Of a DNA stretch of 40,100 nt, positions 1 to 7,539 are shown in pieces. Location: assembly GCA_001464375.1 (NCBI GenBank), contig LNEW01000114.1, positions 1 to 40,100 on the forward strand. The letters run 5' to 3'. A model generated the notes under the pieces. The model searched no databases. It saw only the letters and a program-made list of their open reading frames with translations, and had not been told where the DNA came from. Position 1 is the first letter of the stretch. Each line of letters opens with the position of its first letter. The position numbers were made by a program, and so were the translations under genes. The DNA is from Rhodospirillales bacterium Ga0074136. Its GTDB lineage: Bacteria > Pseudomonadota > Alphaproteobacteria > Acetobacterales > Acetobacteraceae.

Positions 1-419
1 GACGTCGCCGCGTGACCAACGACCCGATGCAAGCCACCTTCACCGGCTTCAAGATGTGGCCGCAGGCGGTGACGCAGGCGCGCTCCACGGCCGTCGATGC
101 GGTGCGCGATGCGATGCACGGCCAGGCGGTCGACGCCCGCGCCGGCTACGCCGAGGACATGCACCGCAACCAACCTTTGTCCAAGCCGGCGATGATCGGC
201 GAGATCCAGGCCGACGGTCCGTTCAACGTCGTCTGGAAGACGCCGACGGCGATCGTCGCCGAAAACTGGTCGCCCTTCATCCCGGAAAACGCGGCGCCGC
301 TGGCCGTCCGACACCGTATCGGCCGGGCGCCCCGGTCGACTTTGGAACGCGTCAGGCGTTCGGCCGCAGCATCTGCCGCAGCACCGTGCCGTCGCTCAGC
401 AGGTCGAACCCCTCGTTGA
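1..419 (+). CDS. urtA: Urea ABC transporter substrate-binding protein UrtA, C-terminal part (partial)
   Basis: This is the C-terminal third of a periplasmic binding protein; the gene begins before the window and the frame is open from base 3. The residues around TNDPMQATFTGFKMW, the LSKPAMIGEIQADG stretch and the final NVVWKTPTAI...WSPFIPEN are the characteristic end of UrtA, the urea/short-amide binding protein of the UrtABCDE importer. In the family the protein ends shortly after WSPFIP. Here the frame runs on another 40 or so codons to a TGA at 417-419, antisense to the end of the next gene, and that tail is low-complexity Arg/Ala/Ser. Codon 309-311 is CGA where a TGA would give a normal terminus (PENAAPLAV-stop), so a lost stop or a sequence error is plausible (inference). 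A start at GTG 12 would be an artefact of the window edge. Confidence 0.8.
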   Translation, partial: RRRVTNDPMQATFTGFKMWPQAVTQARSTAVDAVRDAMHGQAVDARAGYAEDMHRNQPLSKPAMIGEIQADGPFNVVWKTPTAIVAENWSPFIPENAAPLAVRHRIGRAPRSTLERVRRSAAASAAAPCRRSAGRTPR

Positions 420-1477
420 TCTGATCGAAGGTGATGTGGCTGCTTGTCGACCGGCAGCTTGCCACGCCGATACAGGCCGAGCAGCCGCGGCAGGTCGCGC
501 TCCGGCACGCAGGACCCCATGTAGGACCCGCGGATCGACCGCTCCTCGCTGACCATCGAGGCATGCAGGTAGGACACCTGCGCGTTGATATTGGGCAGCC
601 CGGCGCTGATCGTCTCGCCGCCGCGCGCGGTGATGGCGATCGCGAGCTGCATCGCGGCGATCGACCCCGCCGTCTCGATCACGGTGTCGAGGCCACCATC
701 GGTCGCCTCGCGCACCTGCGCCGCGCAATCCTCGTTGCCAGCCAGGAACACGTCGGTCGCGCCCCATTGCTTCGCCAGTTCGAGCTTCGCCGGGTTGGTG
801 TCCACCGCAACGATCCGCTCCGCGCCGCCCGCGACGGCGGCGAACAGCGCGTTCATCCCGACCCCGCCGAGGCCGACCACCGCAATCGCCGCGCCGGCTT
901 CCATGCGCGCCGTGTTGAGGACCGCGCCGGCGCCGGTCATCACCGCGCAGCCGAAAATGGCAGCGTCATCCAGCGGAATATCCTTGCCGATCTTCACCGC
1001 GGATCGTCGCGCCACCACGGCATACTGCGCGTAGAGCGACAGCCCCGAATTGTGGTTGACCGGCGTGCCGTCCAGCCGCTTCAGCCGTCGCCCGCCGGTC
1101 GGCAATTGCCCCGTCGCGCGGAAGGCGTTGCCGGTCGGGCAGATGTTCGGCCGACCGCGCACGCAATACCGGCAATCCCCGCAGGACGGCGCGAATACCG
1201 TCACCACATGATCGCCCGGCACGACATCCTTCACCCCCGGCCCGACCTCCCGCACGATCCCCGCGCCCTCATGCCCGATCACGATGGGCAGCGGGCGCGG
1301 GCGCTGGTTCTCGATGGTGGACAGGTCCGAATGGCACAGCCCGGCAGCGGCGACCTCGATCAGCATCTCGCCCGGGCCGGGCCCGTCGAGTTCCACCTCC
1401 TCGATCACCAGCGGCCGCGACGTGGCGTAGGGGCGCGGCTTGCCCTGCTCGAACAGGATGGCGGCCATCATGCGCAT
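352..1477 (-). pseudogene. Zinc-dependent alcohol dehydrogenase (MDR family), frameshifted near the 3' end
   Basis: Medium-chain dehydrogenase/reductase, predicted cytoplasmic NAD(P)-dependent alcohol or aldehyde oxidoreductase. The start ATG at 1477 (MRMMAAILFEQGK) follows a GGAAGGAC ribosome binding site. The protein has the catalytic-zinc segment CHSDLSTIE and GHEGAGIV, the four-cysteine structural zinc loop (CGDCRYC...C) and the Rossmann motif GLGGVGMNA. The frame is good down to GKLPVDK (about base 443). The family's C-terminus, SHITFDQINEGFDLLSDG, ending RPNA, then continues in a different frame to a stop at 352-354. The two halves join around bases 439-445 with one stray base, so two or five bases appear to be missing. 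It is either a pseudogene or a sequencing error. The gene begins 18 bp after the DUF1028 gene, probably in the same transcript. Confidence 0.8.
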
Positions 1478-1494
1478 GGTGGTGTGTCCTTCCG

Positions 1495-2128
1495 TCAGAT
1501 GATCGGCGCGTCGTCGGGGTCGACCGCGCGCTGCACGAAGCCGTCGGCGAGCGGCGCGTATTCCTCCCACAACCGCCGCAATGCCGGCAGCGGCGCGGGG
1601 TCCTTGTCGATGCGCAGGTCGACATACGGGAAGCACTCGCGGTCCACCACGACCAGGCAGGCGGTGGTGACGTCGCCATGCTCGCCGCCGGCCGCCTCGC
1701 CGGCTTCCAGCGCGCGCATCAGGCGTTCCGCGAGCGGCTGATCCGGTGCGGCCACGAAGGCCGCGGCCATTGCCGGTGCCACCCCCTCATGCGCCAGGAT
1801 GTTGCCCAGCGCCACCACGTCCGTGCCATGCGCGACGCTGCGCGCCGGCTTGACGTTCGCACCGTCGAAATGCGCCGTCGCGCCGCTGCGGTCCATGACC
1901 GCCAGTTGCCGCCAGCGATGATGCGGCGTGGAGGCGCGCCGAACAGCCGGATCGCAGCAGGTCGACGCCGCGTGGTCCAAGCCGCGGGTCCGTGCGGTGC
2001 TGGGTTAGGACACCACCGATGCCTGCCGCCAGGAACGGCACGCGCGTGCCGACGGCGATGGATGACGTCGTCACCGCCGCGCCGAACTGGCCCGTTCGCG
2101 CACAGCGCCCGAGAAGCGAGAAGGTCAT
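1495..2128 (-). pseudogene. DUF1028 family protein, frameshifted in the middle
   Basis: DUF1028 proteins are Ntn-hydrolase-like proteins of unproven function, often encoded beside ABC peptide transporters and gamma-glutamyltransferase-type genes. The start ATG at 2128 (MTFSLLGRCARTGQFG) follows a GAAGGGACC ribosome site. The first frame carries the N-terminal family pattern AVTTSSIAVGTRVPF, TQHRTDPRLGPRGVDLL up to about base 1945. The second frame resumes at about base 1935 with STPHHRWRQLAVMDRSG and continues through FDGANVKPA, GNILAHEGV and EAGEAAGGEHGDVTTACLVV to the stop at 1495. About eight residues that the family normally has at the join are missing, so this is a small deletion with loss of frame rather than a one-base slip. 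It is the second broken gene in a row, and either real decay or a poor assembly could explain it. Confidence 0.75.
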
Positions 2129-2251
2129 GCCGGTCCCTTCGACGAAAGCCGCGCATTGAAGGCCGCCACGCGCGTCGCGTCCAGGCGCCAGCCGATGGAC
2201 AAGCCCCGCGCCCCTGTCATGATGCGGCGGGCTCACATGCGGGAGGACGCC

Positions 2252-3838
2252 ATGACCAGGCGCAGGATCACCATGATCGCGGCAGCGATGGCGCTGGCCG
2301 CCACCGCCCTGCCGGCCACCGCGCAGCAGGCGCCGTCGGGCACGCTGCGCGTGGTGCTGGTGAACATGCTGGCCAGCCTCGACCCCGTGGTTTCCACCGC
2401 TGCCTTCGTGCGCAACCACGGCTTCATGGTCTACGACCAGCTGTTTGCGCTCGACAGCCAGGGCGAGGCGCGCCCGCAGATGGTCGACCGGCACGAGGTG
2501 TCGGCCGATGGCATGACCTACCGCTTCACGCTGCGCGAGGGCCTGGCCTTCCACGACGGCCAGCCAGTGCGCGCGGCCGATGCCGTCGCCTCGATCCGCC
2601 GCTGGGGCCAGCGCGACATCGCCGGACGTGCGCTGCTGGCCGCGACCGCCGCGCTGGAAGTGGTGGACGACCGCACCTTCACCCTGCGCCTGTCGCGCCC
2701 CTTCGGCCTGGTGACGGAAGCCCTGGCGCGCCCCACCGCCAGCGCGCTGTTCGTGATGCCCGAACGCATCGCCGCCACGCCGGCAACGACCGCCATCACC
2801 GACGCCATGGGTTCCGGCCCCTTCATCTTCCGCGCGCAGGATTTCCTGCCGGGCGAACGCGCCATCTATACGCGCAACCCGGCCTATCGCCCGCGCAGCG
2901 AACCGGCGGATGGCCTGGCGGGCGGCAAGGTCGTGCAGATCGAGCGCATCGAATGGCTCGGCATCAGCGACCCCGCCACCGCGGCCGCGGCTTTGCAAGC
3001 GGGCGAGATCGACTTCATCGAACAACCCTCGCCCGACGTGCTGCCGGTGCTGGCGCGCAACCGCAACATCCGCACCTTCGCGCTGAACCCGATCGGCTCG
3101 ATGGTCTGGCTGCGGCCAAACCACCAGGTGCCCCCGTTCAACGACCCGCGCGCCCGCCAGGCGCTGCTGCACCTGGTGAACCAGCAGGAGAACCTGCAGG
3201 CGGTGGGCATCGCGCCCTCCGAACAGGTCGCGTTCTGCCCGGCCTTCTTCCTGTGCGGCACGCCGCTGGAGAGCAGCGCGGGCGCCGAAGGGCTGCGCGA
3301 GATCAATGTCGAACGCGCCCGCGCCCTGCTGCGCGAGGCCGGCTACAACGGCCAGCGCGTGGTGTTCCTCAACGCCACCGATTCGCCGATCAACAATGCG
3401 GTCACGCTGACCATGGCGGCCAACATGCGCCGCGCCGGCCTCAACATGGATGTGGTCGCGACCGACTGGGCGACGCTGACCCAGCGGCGCAACCGGCGCG
3501 AGCCGGTCGAACAGGGCGGCTGGAACCTGTTCGTCACCGTCGCCAATGTGCTCGATGCACAGAACCCGCTGGTGAATGTGTATCTCGGTTCGCCCTGCGA
3601 GAGCGGCGTGGCCGGCTGGCCCTGCGATGCCGAGCTGGAGCGCCTGCGCGCCGCCTGGTGGGAGGAAAGCGACCCGGCGAAGCGCCGCGCCGCGCTGGAG
3701 CAGGTCCAGGCCCGCGCCGCGACCGTGCTGCCCTACATCAATGGCGGGCAATTCCGCGTGCTGGCGGCGCACCGCAGCAATGTCGAGGGTCTGCGCCCGA
3801 CCACCATCCCGGTCTTCTGGGGCGTGACCAAGCGGTAG
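2252..3838 (+). CDS. ABC transporter substrate-binding protein, family 5 (peptide/opine/nickel type)
   Basis: A 528-residue secreted binding protein of the SBP_bac_5 family, which delivers oligopeptides or similar solutes to a DppBC-type permease. I chose the ATG at 2252 because GGGAGG lies just upstream and the protein then begins with a clear signal peptide (MTRRR, a hydrophobic stretch, then ATAQQ). The mature part shows the family order: GTLRVVLVNMLASLDP near the N-terminus, YDQLFALDSQGEARPQM, the VSADGMTYRFTLREGLAFHDG signature, SGPFIF, and a C-terminal PYINGGQF. No permease or ATPase gene lies beside it, so it either borrows another transporter (one is encoded at 14504-21510) or belongs to genes lost nearby. 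It is transcribed divergently from the DUF1028 gene with about 120 bp between them. The substrate cannot be read from sequence. Confidence 0.88.
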   Translation: MTRRRITMIAAAMALAATALPATAQQAPSGTLRVVLVNMLASLDPVVSTAAFVRNHGFMVYDQLFALDSQGEARPQMVDRHEVSADGMTYRFTLREGLAFHDGQPVRAADAVASIRRWGQRDIAGRALLAATAALEVVDDRTFTLRLSRPFGLVTEALARPTASALFVMPERIAATPATTAITDAMGSGPFIFRAQDFLPGERAIYTRNPAYRPRSEPADGLAGGKVVQIERIEWLGISDPATAAAALQAGEIDFIEQPSPDVLPVLARNRNIRTFALNPIGSMVWLRPNHQVPPFNDPRARQALLHLVNQQENLQAVGIAPSEQVAFCPAFFLCGTPLESSAGAEGLREINVERARALLREAGYNGQRVVFLNATDSPINNAVTLTMAANMRRAGLNMDVVATDWATLTQRRNRREPVEQGGWNLFVTVANVLDAQNPLVNVYLGSPCESGVAGWPCDAELERLRAAWWEESDPAKRRAALEQVQARAATVLPYINGGQFRVLAAHRSNVEGLRPTTIPVFWGVTKR

Positions 3839-3867
3839 CGCCTGCACCGCCGAAGGATGCAGGCGCT
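3837..3867. terminator. Perfect 10-bp inverted repeat between convergent genes, likely bidirectional terminator
   Basis: AGCGCCTGCA at 3837-3846 and TGCAGGCGCT at 3858-3867 are exact reverse complements with an 11-base loop. The repeat starts inside the TAG stop codon of the plus-strand binding protein and ends 6 bp before the stop of the minus-strand SDR gene. There is no long T run on either side, so termination efficiency is uncertain. Confidence 0.6.
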
Positions 3868-3872
3868 CCGCC

Positions 3873-4646
3873 TCACGGCTGCATGTGGCTGCCGCCGTCC
3901 TCGATCCAGTTCTGCCCGGTGATGAAGGACGCGCCTTCGGACAGCAGGAAGCAGATCAGCGGCGCGACCTCGGAGGGCAGTGCGATGCGGCCGAGCGGGA
4001 TGCGCGCCAAAGTCCGGTCGCGGAAGCGATCGGACCGGATGGTCTCGGTCATCGGCGTCTCCACCGTGCCGAAGCCCACGCTGTTCACCCGGATGCCGTA
4101 GCGCGCCCATTCGCCCGCCGCCGTCATGGTGATGCCATACAGGCCCGACTTCGCCGCCGAGTAGTTCACCTGCCCGATCGACCCGCGCTTGCCGGCAGTC
4201 GAGGAGATGTTGACGATTGCCCCCGGGCGCTGCTCGCCGGCCTTGGCGCGGGCGATCATGTGGCGCCCGACCGCCTGCTGCATCAGGTGGCAGGCGGTCA
4301 GGTTCACGTCGATCACCGCCTGCCACTGCGGCAGCGTCATCTTCTCGATCATCGCGGGCCGCGTGATGCCGGCATTGTTCACCAGGCCGTGCACCGCCCC
4401 AAAGCGCGCCACCGCGTCATCGACGATGCGCGCGCAGACCACCTCATCCGTCACGTCGCCCTGGATCGGCAGCGTGCGGTCCCCGGCCAGCGCCGACGAC
4501 ACCGCGGCGAGGGTCTCCGGGTTGCGCTCGACCATCACCAGGTTGCCGCCCAGTTCCAGCACCAGCTCGGAGATGGCGCGGCCGATCCCCTGCCCCGTGC
4601 CGGTGACCACGATCGTGCGGCCGGTCAATTCCATCGGATTGCGCAT
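3873..4646 (-). CDS. SDR family NAD(P)-dependent oxidoreductase
   Basis: A 257-residue classical short-chain dehydrogenase/reductase, probably cytoplasmic, oxidising or reducing a hydroxyl/keto substrate. The start at 4646 (MRNPMELTGR) follows a strong AAGGGGAAGGG site; an upstream in-frame ATG at 4691 has poorer support. It has the nucleotide motif TGTGQGIG (residues 15-22), NNAG at 90-93, and the catalytic set Ser148/149, Tyr162 and Lys166 in the order ISSTAG...YSAAK. The C-terminal GASFITGQNWIEDGG is the usual FabG-like ending. It is the last gene of a minus-strand group (tag, Gfo/Idh, ketopantoate reductase-like, SDR), 63 bp after the previous gene, and ends at a hairpin. The substrate is not predictable. 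Confidence 0.9.
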   Translation of the reverse strand: MRNPMELTGRTIVVTGTGQGIGRAISELVLELGGNLVMVERNPETLAAVSSALAGDRTLPIQGDVTDEVVCARIVDDAVARFGAVHGLVNNAGITRPAMIEKMTLPQWQAVIDVNLTACHLMQQAVGRHMIARAKAGEQRPGAIVNISSTAGKRGSIGQVNYSAAKSGLYGITMTAAGEWARYGIRVNSVGFGTVETPMTETIRSDRFRDRTLARIPLGRIALPSEVAPLICFLLSEGASFITGQNWIEDGGSHMQP

Positions 4647-4709
4647 GGCGTACCCTTCCCCTTCTGTCGTTGAGGCGAAGGGTCGCGCCAAGCGCGCATG
4701 GCCGCAAGG

Positions 4710-5777
4710 TCAGTTCAGGCGCAGCCCGCGGATCAGGTCGGGCGAAGCGGGCACCTCGCCGCGCTCGACGCGCTTCACGATCTCGGTCAGCGCCGCATTG
4801 GCGGGCGCTGCGATGCCGATCTCCGCCCCGCGCGCGACGACGAATCCGTTGAGGAACTCGATCTCCGTCCGCCGCCCCTTCATCATGTCCTGGCCCATCG
4901 AGGCGCGATGCGCCCCGCCGCCGGGCTTCTGCGTATCCGCCAGGCGCTGCGCGTCGTAAGCCGCGCGCGCGGCGTCATCGCCCTCGCCCGCGCGCGCGAT
5001 GATCTCGGGATCGAGGTGCAGGATTTCCTCGAGGTCGTAGCCCAGCGCCTGGCCGACGCGGATCGCCTCGCTCCCGAGCCGCGCCGCGAAGGCGCGGATC
5101 GCGTCATCCGCCGTCGCGTCCTTCGCCAGAAGCCCGGTCGCCGCCGCGATGCCGTTGCCCATCACGTTCGCCACCAGCTTCGACCAGCGCTCGCCCCACA
5201 GGTTGGTGGTGGTCAACGCCGAATCCGACAGCGCCACCAGCGAGGTGATGAACTCCGCCCGGGGCGAGACGCGCCCATGCGGTTCCCCCACGCGATAGAC
5301 GGTGTGCGACGCACCCGATTTCCCCGCCGCCCGCTTCACCAGGCCCGGCGCCGACAATTCCACCGTGATCAGCGAGGCGATGCCGCCGAGCACCCGTCCC
5401 CATCCGACGATGCCCGCGATCACTTCCTCATTGATGCAGTTCTGCAGGGAAACAACGTAGCCGCCCGGCGCGAGGTACTGCGCGATCATCGTCGTCGCCC
5501 AGGCGGTGTCGTAGGACTTCATGCAGACGAAGGCGATGTCGACCGGGCGTTCCTTGGCGAAGGACTGCAGCTCGGTCAGGTGGATCGCCTTCACCGGCAC
5601 GGTGAATTCCGGCACGTCCTTCAGGTGCTGGATGGTCAGGCCGCGCGCGCGCATCGCCTCGACATGCTCGGGCCAGGGGTCGATGAAGGTCACGTCGTGC
5701 CCGGCCTGGGCCATGTAGGCGCCGGCGTAGCCGCCCACGGCCCCCGCTCCGACGATGGCGATACGTGGCTTGCTCAT
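4710..5777 (-). CDS. Ketopantoate reductase-like protein (ApbA/PanE family)
   Basis: A 355-residue two-domain NADPH-dependent reductase of the 2-dehydropantoate 2-reductase family. The N-terminal Rossmann motif is IAIVGAGAVGGYAGA. CMKSYDT and LQNCINEE correspond to the family's conserved substrate/cofactor residues, and ERWSKLVANVMGN in the C-terminal helical domain carries the conserved Lys and Asn. At 355 residues it is longer than typical PanE (about 300), as is common among catabolic paralogues, so the true substrate may be another 2-keto acid rather than ketopantoate. The start at 5777 overlaps the stop of the upstream Gfo/Idh gene by 4 bp (ATGA) and has a GGGGGGAC upstream, so translation is probably coupled. 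Confidence 0.85.
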   Translation of the reverse strand: MSKPRIAIVGAGAVGGYAGAYMAQAGHDVTFIDPWPEHVEAMRARGLTIQHLKDVPEFTVPVKAIHLTELQSFAKERPVDIAFVCMKSYDTAWATTMIAQYLAPGGYVVSLQNCINEEVIAGIVGWGRVLGGIASLITVELSAPGLVKRAAGKSGASHTVYRVGEPHGRVSPRAEFITSLVALSDSALTTTNLWGERWSKLVANVMGNGIAAATGLLAKDATADDAIRAFAARLGSEAIRVGQALGYDLEEILHLDPEIIARAGEGDDAARAAYDAQRLADTQKPGGGAHRASMGQDMMKGRRTEIEFLNGFVVARGAEIGIAAPANAALTEIVKRVERGEVPASPDLIRGLRLN

Positions 5778-6727
5778 GCTGTCCCCCCGGCGATCGCCGC
5801 TTCCACGGCAAGCGCCACCTTCAGCGCCCGCCGGCCGGCGGCACCGTCCACCACCACGGGCGCGCCGTCCAGGCAGGCGCCAACGAAGGCGGCCTGCTCG
5901 GCCTCCAGGCTGTCATGGTCGGTCCAGGTGGCGCGGTCGATGCCGTGGCCCGGCATGGCCGCGACCGGCTCGGCGCCGCCGCGCCGCAGCACCGCCAGCG
6001 AACGGTCGAGGAAATTGACGCTCATCTCGCCCTCGGTGCCCAGCACGCGCAGCCGCCTTTCCATCGCCAGCGACACCCGCGACGCGGTGATGACCGCAGC
6101 GCGCCCGCCCGCGAAGCGCAGCCGCGCCACCGCGAAATCCGGCAGGTCGGAGGCCACCGCCGCCCCCACCGCCTCGATGCCCGAGGGCTCCTCGCCCGCC
6201 AGAGTCAGCACCAGGTCGATGTCGTGGATCATCAGGTCCAGCACCACCGAGACATCCAGGCTGCGTGGCCGGAAGGGCGCGGCGCGCACCGCATCCCAGG
6301 ACAGCGCGCGCCCGCCGGCCTGTGCGGAGACCACGGCGCGGAAGGCGGCGGAAAACCTCTCGATATGCCCGACCTGGAGCACGCGCCCGCGCGCCGCGGC
6401 GATCAGCGCATCGGCTTCGTCCAGCGTCGCGGCGATCGGCTTTTCGATGAAGACATGCCGGCCGGCGGCCAGCGCCGCCATGGCCAGGCCGTGATGGAAG
6501 CGAGTCGGCGCGGCGATGATGACCGCCTCGGCGGCGGCGATCGCGGCGTCGGGCGCCAGCGCGGCCGTGCCGACCTCGGCCGCCACGGTGGCGGCGCGGG
6601 CCGCATCCGCATCGGCCACGCCGATCAGCCGCACCCGTGGATTGGCCGCCGCCTTCAGGGCATGGAAGCGGCCGAAATGACCCACGCCGAGGATGGCGAG
6701 GGCGAGTCGTGTGTCGCTGGCGCTCAT
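5774..6727 (-). CDS. Gfo/Idh/MocA family oxidoreductase
   Basis: A 317-residue NAD(P)-dependent sugar-type dehydrogenase. The N-terminal Rossmann fold begins LAILGVGHFGRFHALKAAANP, the family's catalytic lysine motif is seen as HVFIEKPIAATLDEA, and the histidine-containing LMIHDIDLVL segment lies mid-protein. The QVGHIERFSAAF motif recalls GnnA-type UDP-N-acetylglucosamine 3-dehydrogenases and similar envelope-sugar enzymes, but this is weak and no lpx genes are present in the window. The gene overlaps both neighbours by 4 bp (tag upstream, the ketopantoate reductase-like gene downstream), placing it firmly in one operon. Confidence 0.87.
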   Translation of the reverse strand: MSASDTRLALAILGVGHFGRFHALKAAANPRVRLIGVADADAARAATVAAEVGTAALAPDAAIAAAEAVIIAAPTRFHHGLAMAALAAGRHVFIEKPIAATLDEADALIAAARGRVLQVGHIERFSAAFRAVVSAQAGGRALSWDAVRAAPFRPRSLDVSVVLDLMIHDIDLVLTLAGEEPSGIEAVGAAVASDLPDFAVARLRFAGGRAAVITASRVSLAMERRLRVLGTEGEMSVNFLDRSLAVLRRGGAEPVAAMPGHGIDRATWTDHDSLEAEQAAFVGACLDGAPVVVDGAAGRRALKVALAVEAAIAGGTA

Positions 6728-7338
6728 GCGCCCGCTTTAGCACCGCCCGGCGGCAGGAAGGAGGCCCGGGCGCGGGCGACCTCCCCATGGATCACGCAGC
6801 CGGGGTCGTGGTCGTTCACCAGCCCCATCGCCTGCATGAAGGCATAGACGGTGGTCGGCCCGACGAAACGCCAGCCGCGCTTCTTCAGGTCCTTCGAAAG
6901 GGCCACGGATTCCGGCGCCGTGGCGCGGAAGCCCGGCACCGCCTGCGCCTCGAATCCCCAGAAATAGGCTGCGAGCGACCCCCGCTCGGCCACCAGGTCC
7001 CGCGCGCGCGCCGCGTTGTTGACCACCGCCTCGATCTTGCCGCGGTGGCGCACGATGCCGGAATCCTGCAGCAGGCGCGCGACGTCCGTCTCGGTGAATC
7101 GCGCCACGCGTTCGAGATCGAAGCCGTGGAAGGCGGCGCGGAAATTCTCGCGCTTGGTCAGGATGGTCCGCCAGGACAGCCCGGACTGGAAGCCCTCCAG
7201 GCAGATCTTCTCGAACAGCCGGCGGTCATCGACCACCGGAAAGCCCCATTCGGTATCGTGATAGGCCACGTAGTCGGGGGCCGCGGCGCACCAGCGGCAG
7301 CGCGGCCGGCCATCGGGTCCGGCGATCAGGCGCTCCAT
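6724..7338 (-). CDS. tag: DNA-3-methyladenine glycosylase I
   Basis: A 204-residue base-excision repair enzyme that removes 3-methyladenine from alkylated DNA. The start ATG at 7338 (MERLIAGPDG) is preceded by AGGGTGG; longer upstream extensions are Pro/Arg-rich and not family-like. The Tag pattern is clear: RCRWC near residue 14 and AYHDTEWG with His27 for the zinc site, FEKICLEGFQSGLSWRTIL, then RFVGPTTVYAFMQAMGLVNDHDPGC, which carries the second His/Cys zinc pair. Length matches the family (about 190-205). It is the first gene of the minus-strand group, reading away from secDF across a 201-bp intergenic region that should hold both promoters. Confidence 0.94.
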   Translation of the reverse strand: MERLIAGPDGRPRCRWCAAAPDYVAYHDTEWGFPVVDDRRLFEKICLEGFQSGLSWRTILTKRENFRAAFHGFDLERVARFTETDVARLLQDSGIVRHRGKIEAVVNNAARARDLVAERGSLAAYFWGFEAQAVPGFRATAPESVALSKDLKKRGWRFVGPTTVYAFMQAMGLVNDHDPGCVIHGEVARARASFLPPGGAKAGA

Positions 7339-7459
7339 GGCGCCACCCTGCCAATCGGATCCCGATTCATCCTGCCGGCCATGCTCCGCAGCCTCGCTCC
7401 CCGGCAGGGCTGGCTGCCGCGGGGATGCGGTAGGATGGGCGTCCGTAACAGTCAATCGC

Positions 7460-7483
7460 ATGCATGCCCCGGCGGGGTTGCAT
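7460..7483. promoter_or_regulatory. Near-perfect hairpin in the secDF leader
   Basis: ATGCA at 7460-7464 pairs with TGCAT at 7479-7483, and CCCC at 7467-7470 pairs with GGGG at 7474-7477 around a GGC loop, with a small internal bulge. It lies in the 201-bp space between the divergent tag and secDF genes, about 57 bp before the secDF start. It could be an operator or a structure in the 5' untranslated RNA. No known riboswitch fold is recognised. Confidence 0.3.
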
Positions 7484-7539
7484 CCCTTGCCCCCCCTCGC
7501 CATTGTCCGCCCGCTTCGAACCTGGGGTACCGACTGCCG

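Noticed and set aside
1787..3847. A 686-codon minus-strand open frame across the plus-strand binding protein
   Set aside because: Only its last part (from ATG 2128) resembles a real protein, DUF1028; the rest is a shadow of the binding protein gene.
6637..7539. The secDF frame is open for 900 bp upstream of the chosen start
   Set aside because: That stretch is antisense to tag and its intergenic region, has low-complexity Arg/Gly/Pro-rich translation, and no SecD family resemblance; the family N-terminus begins at 7540.
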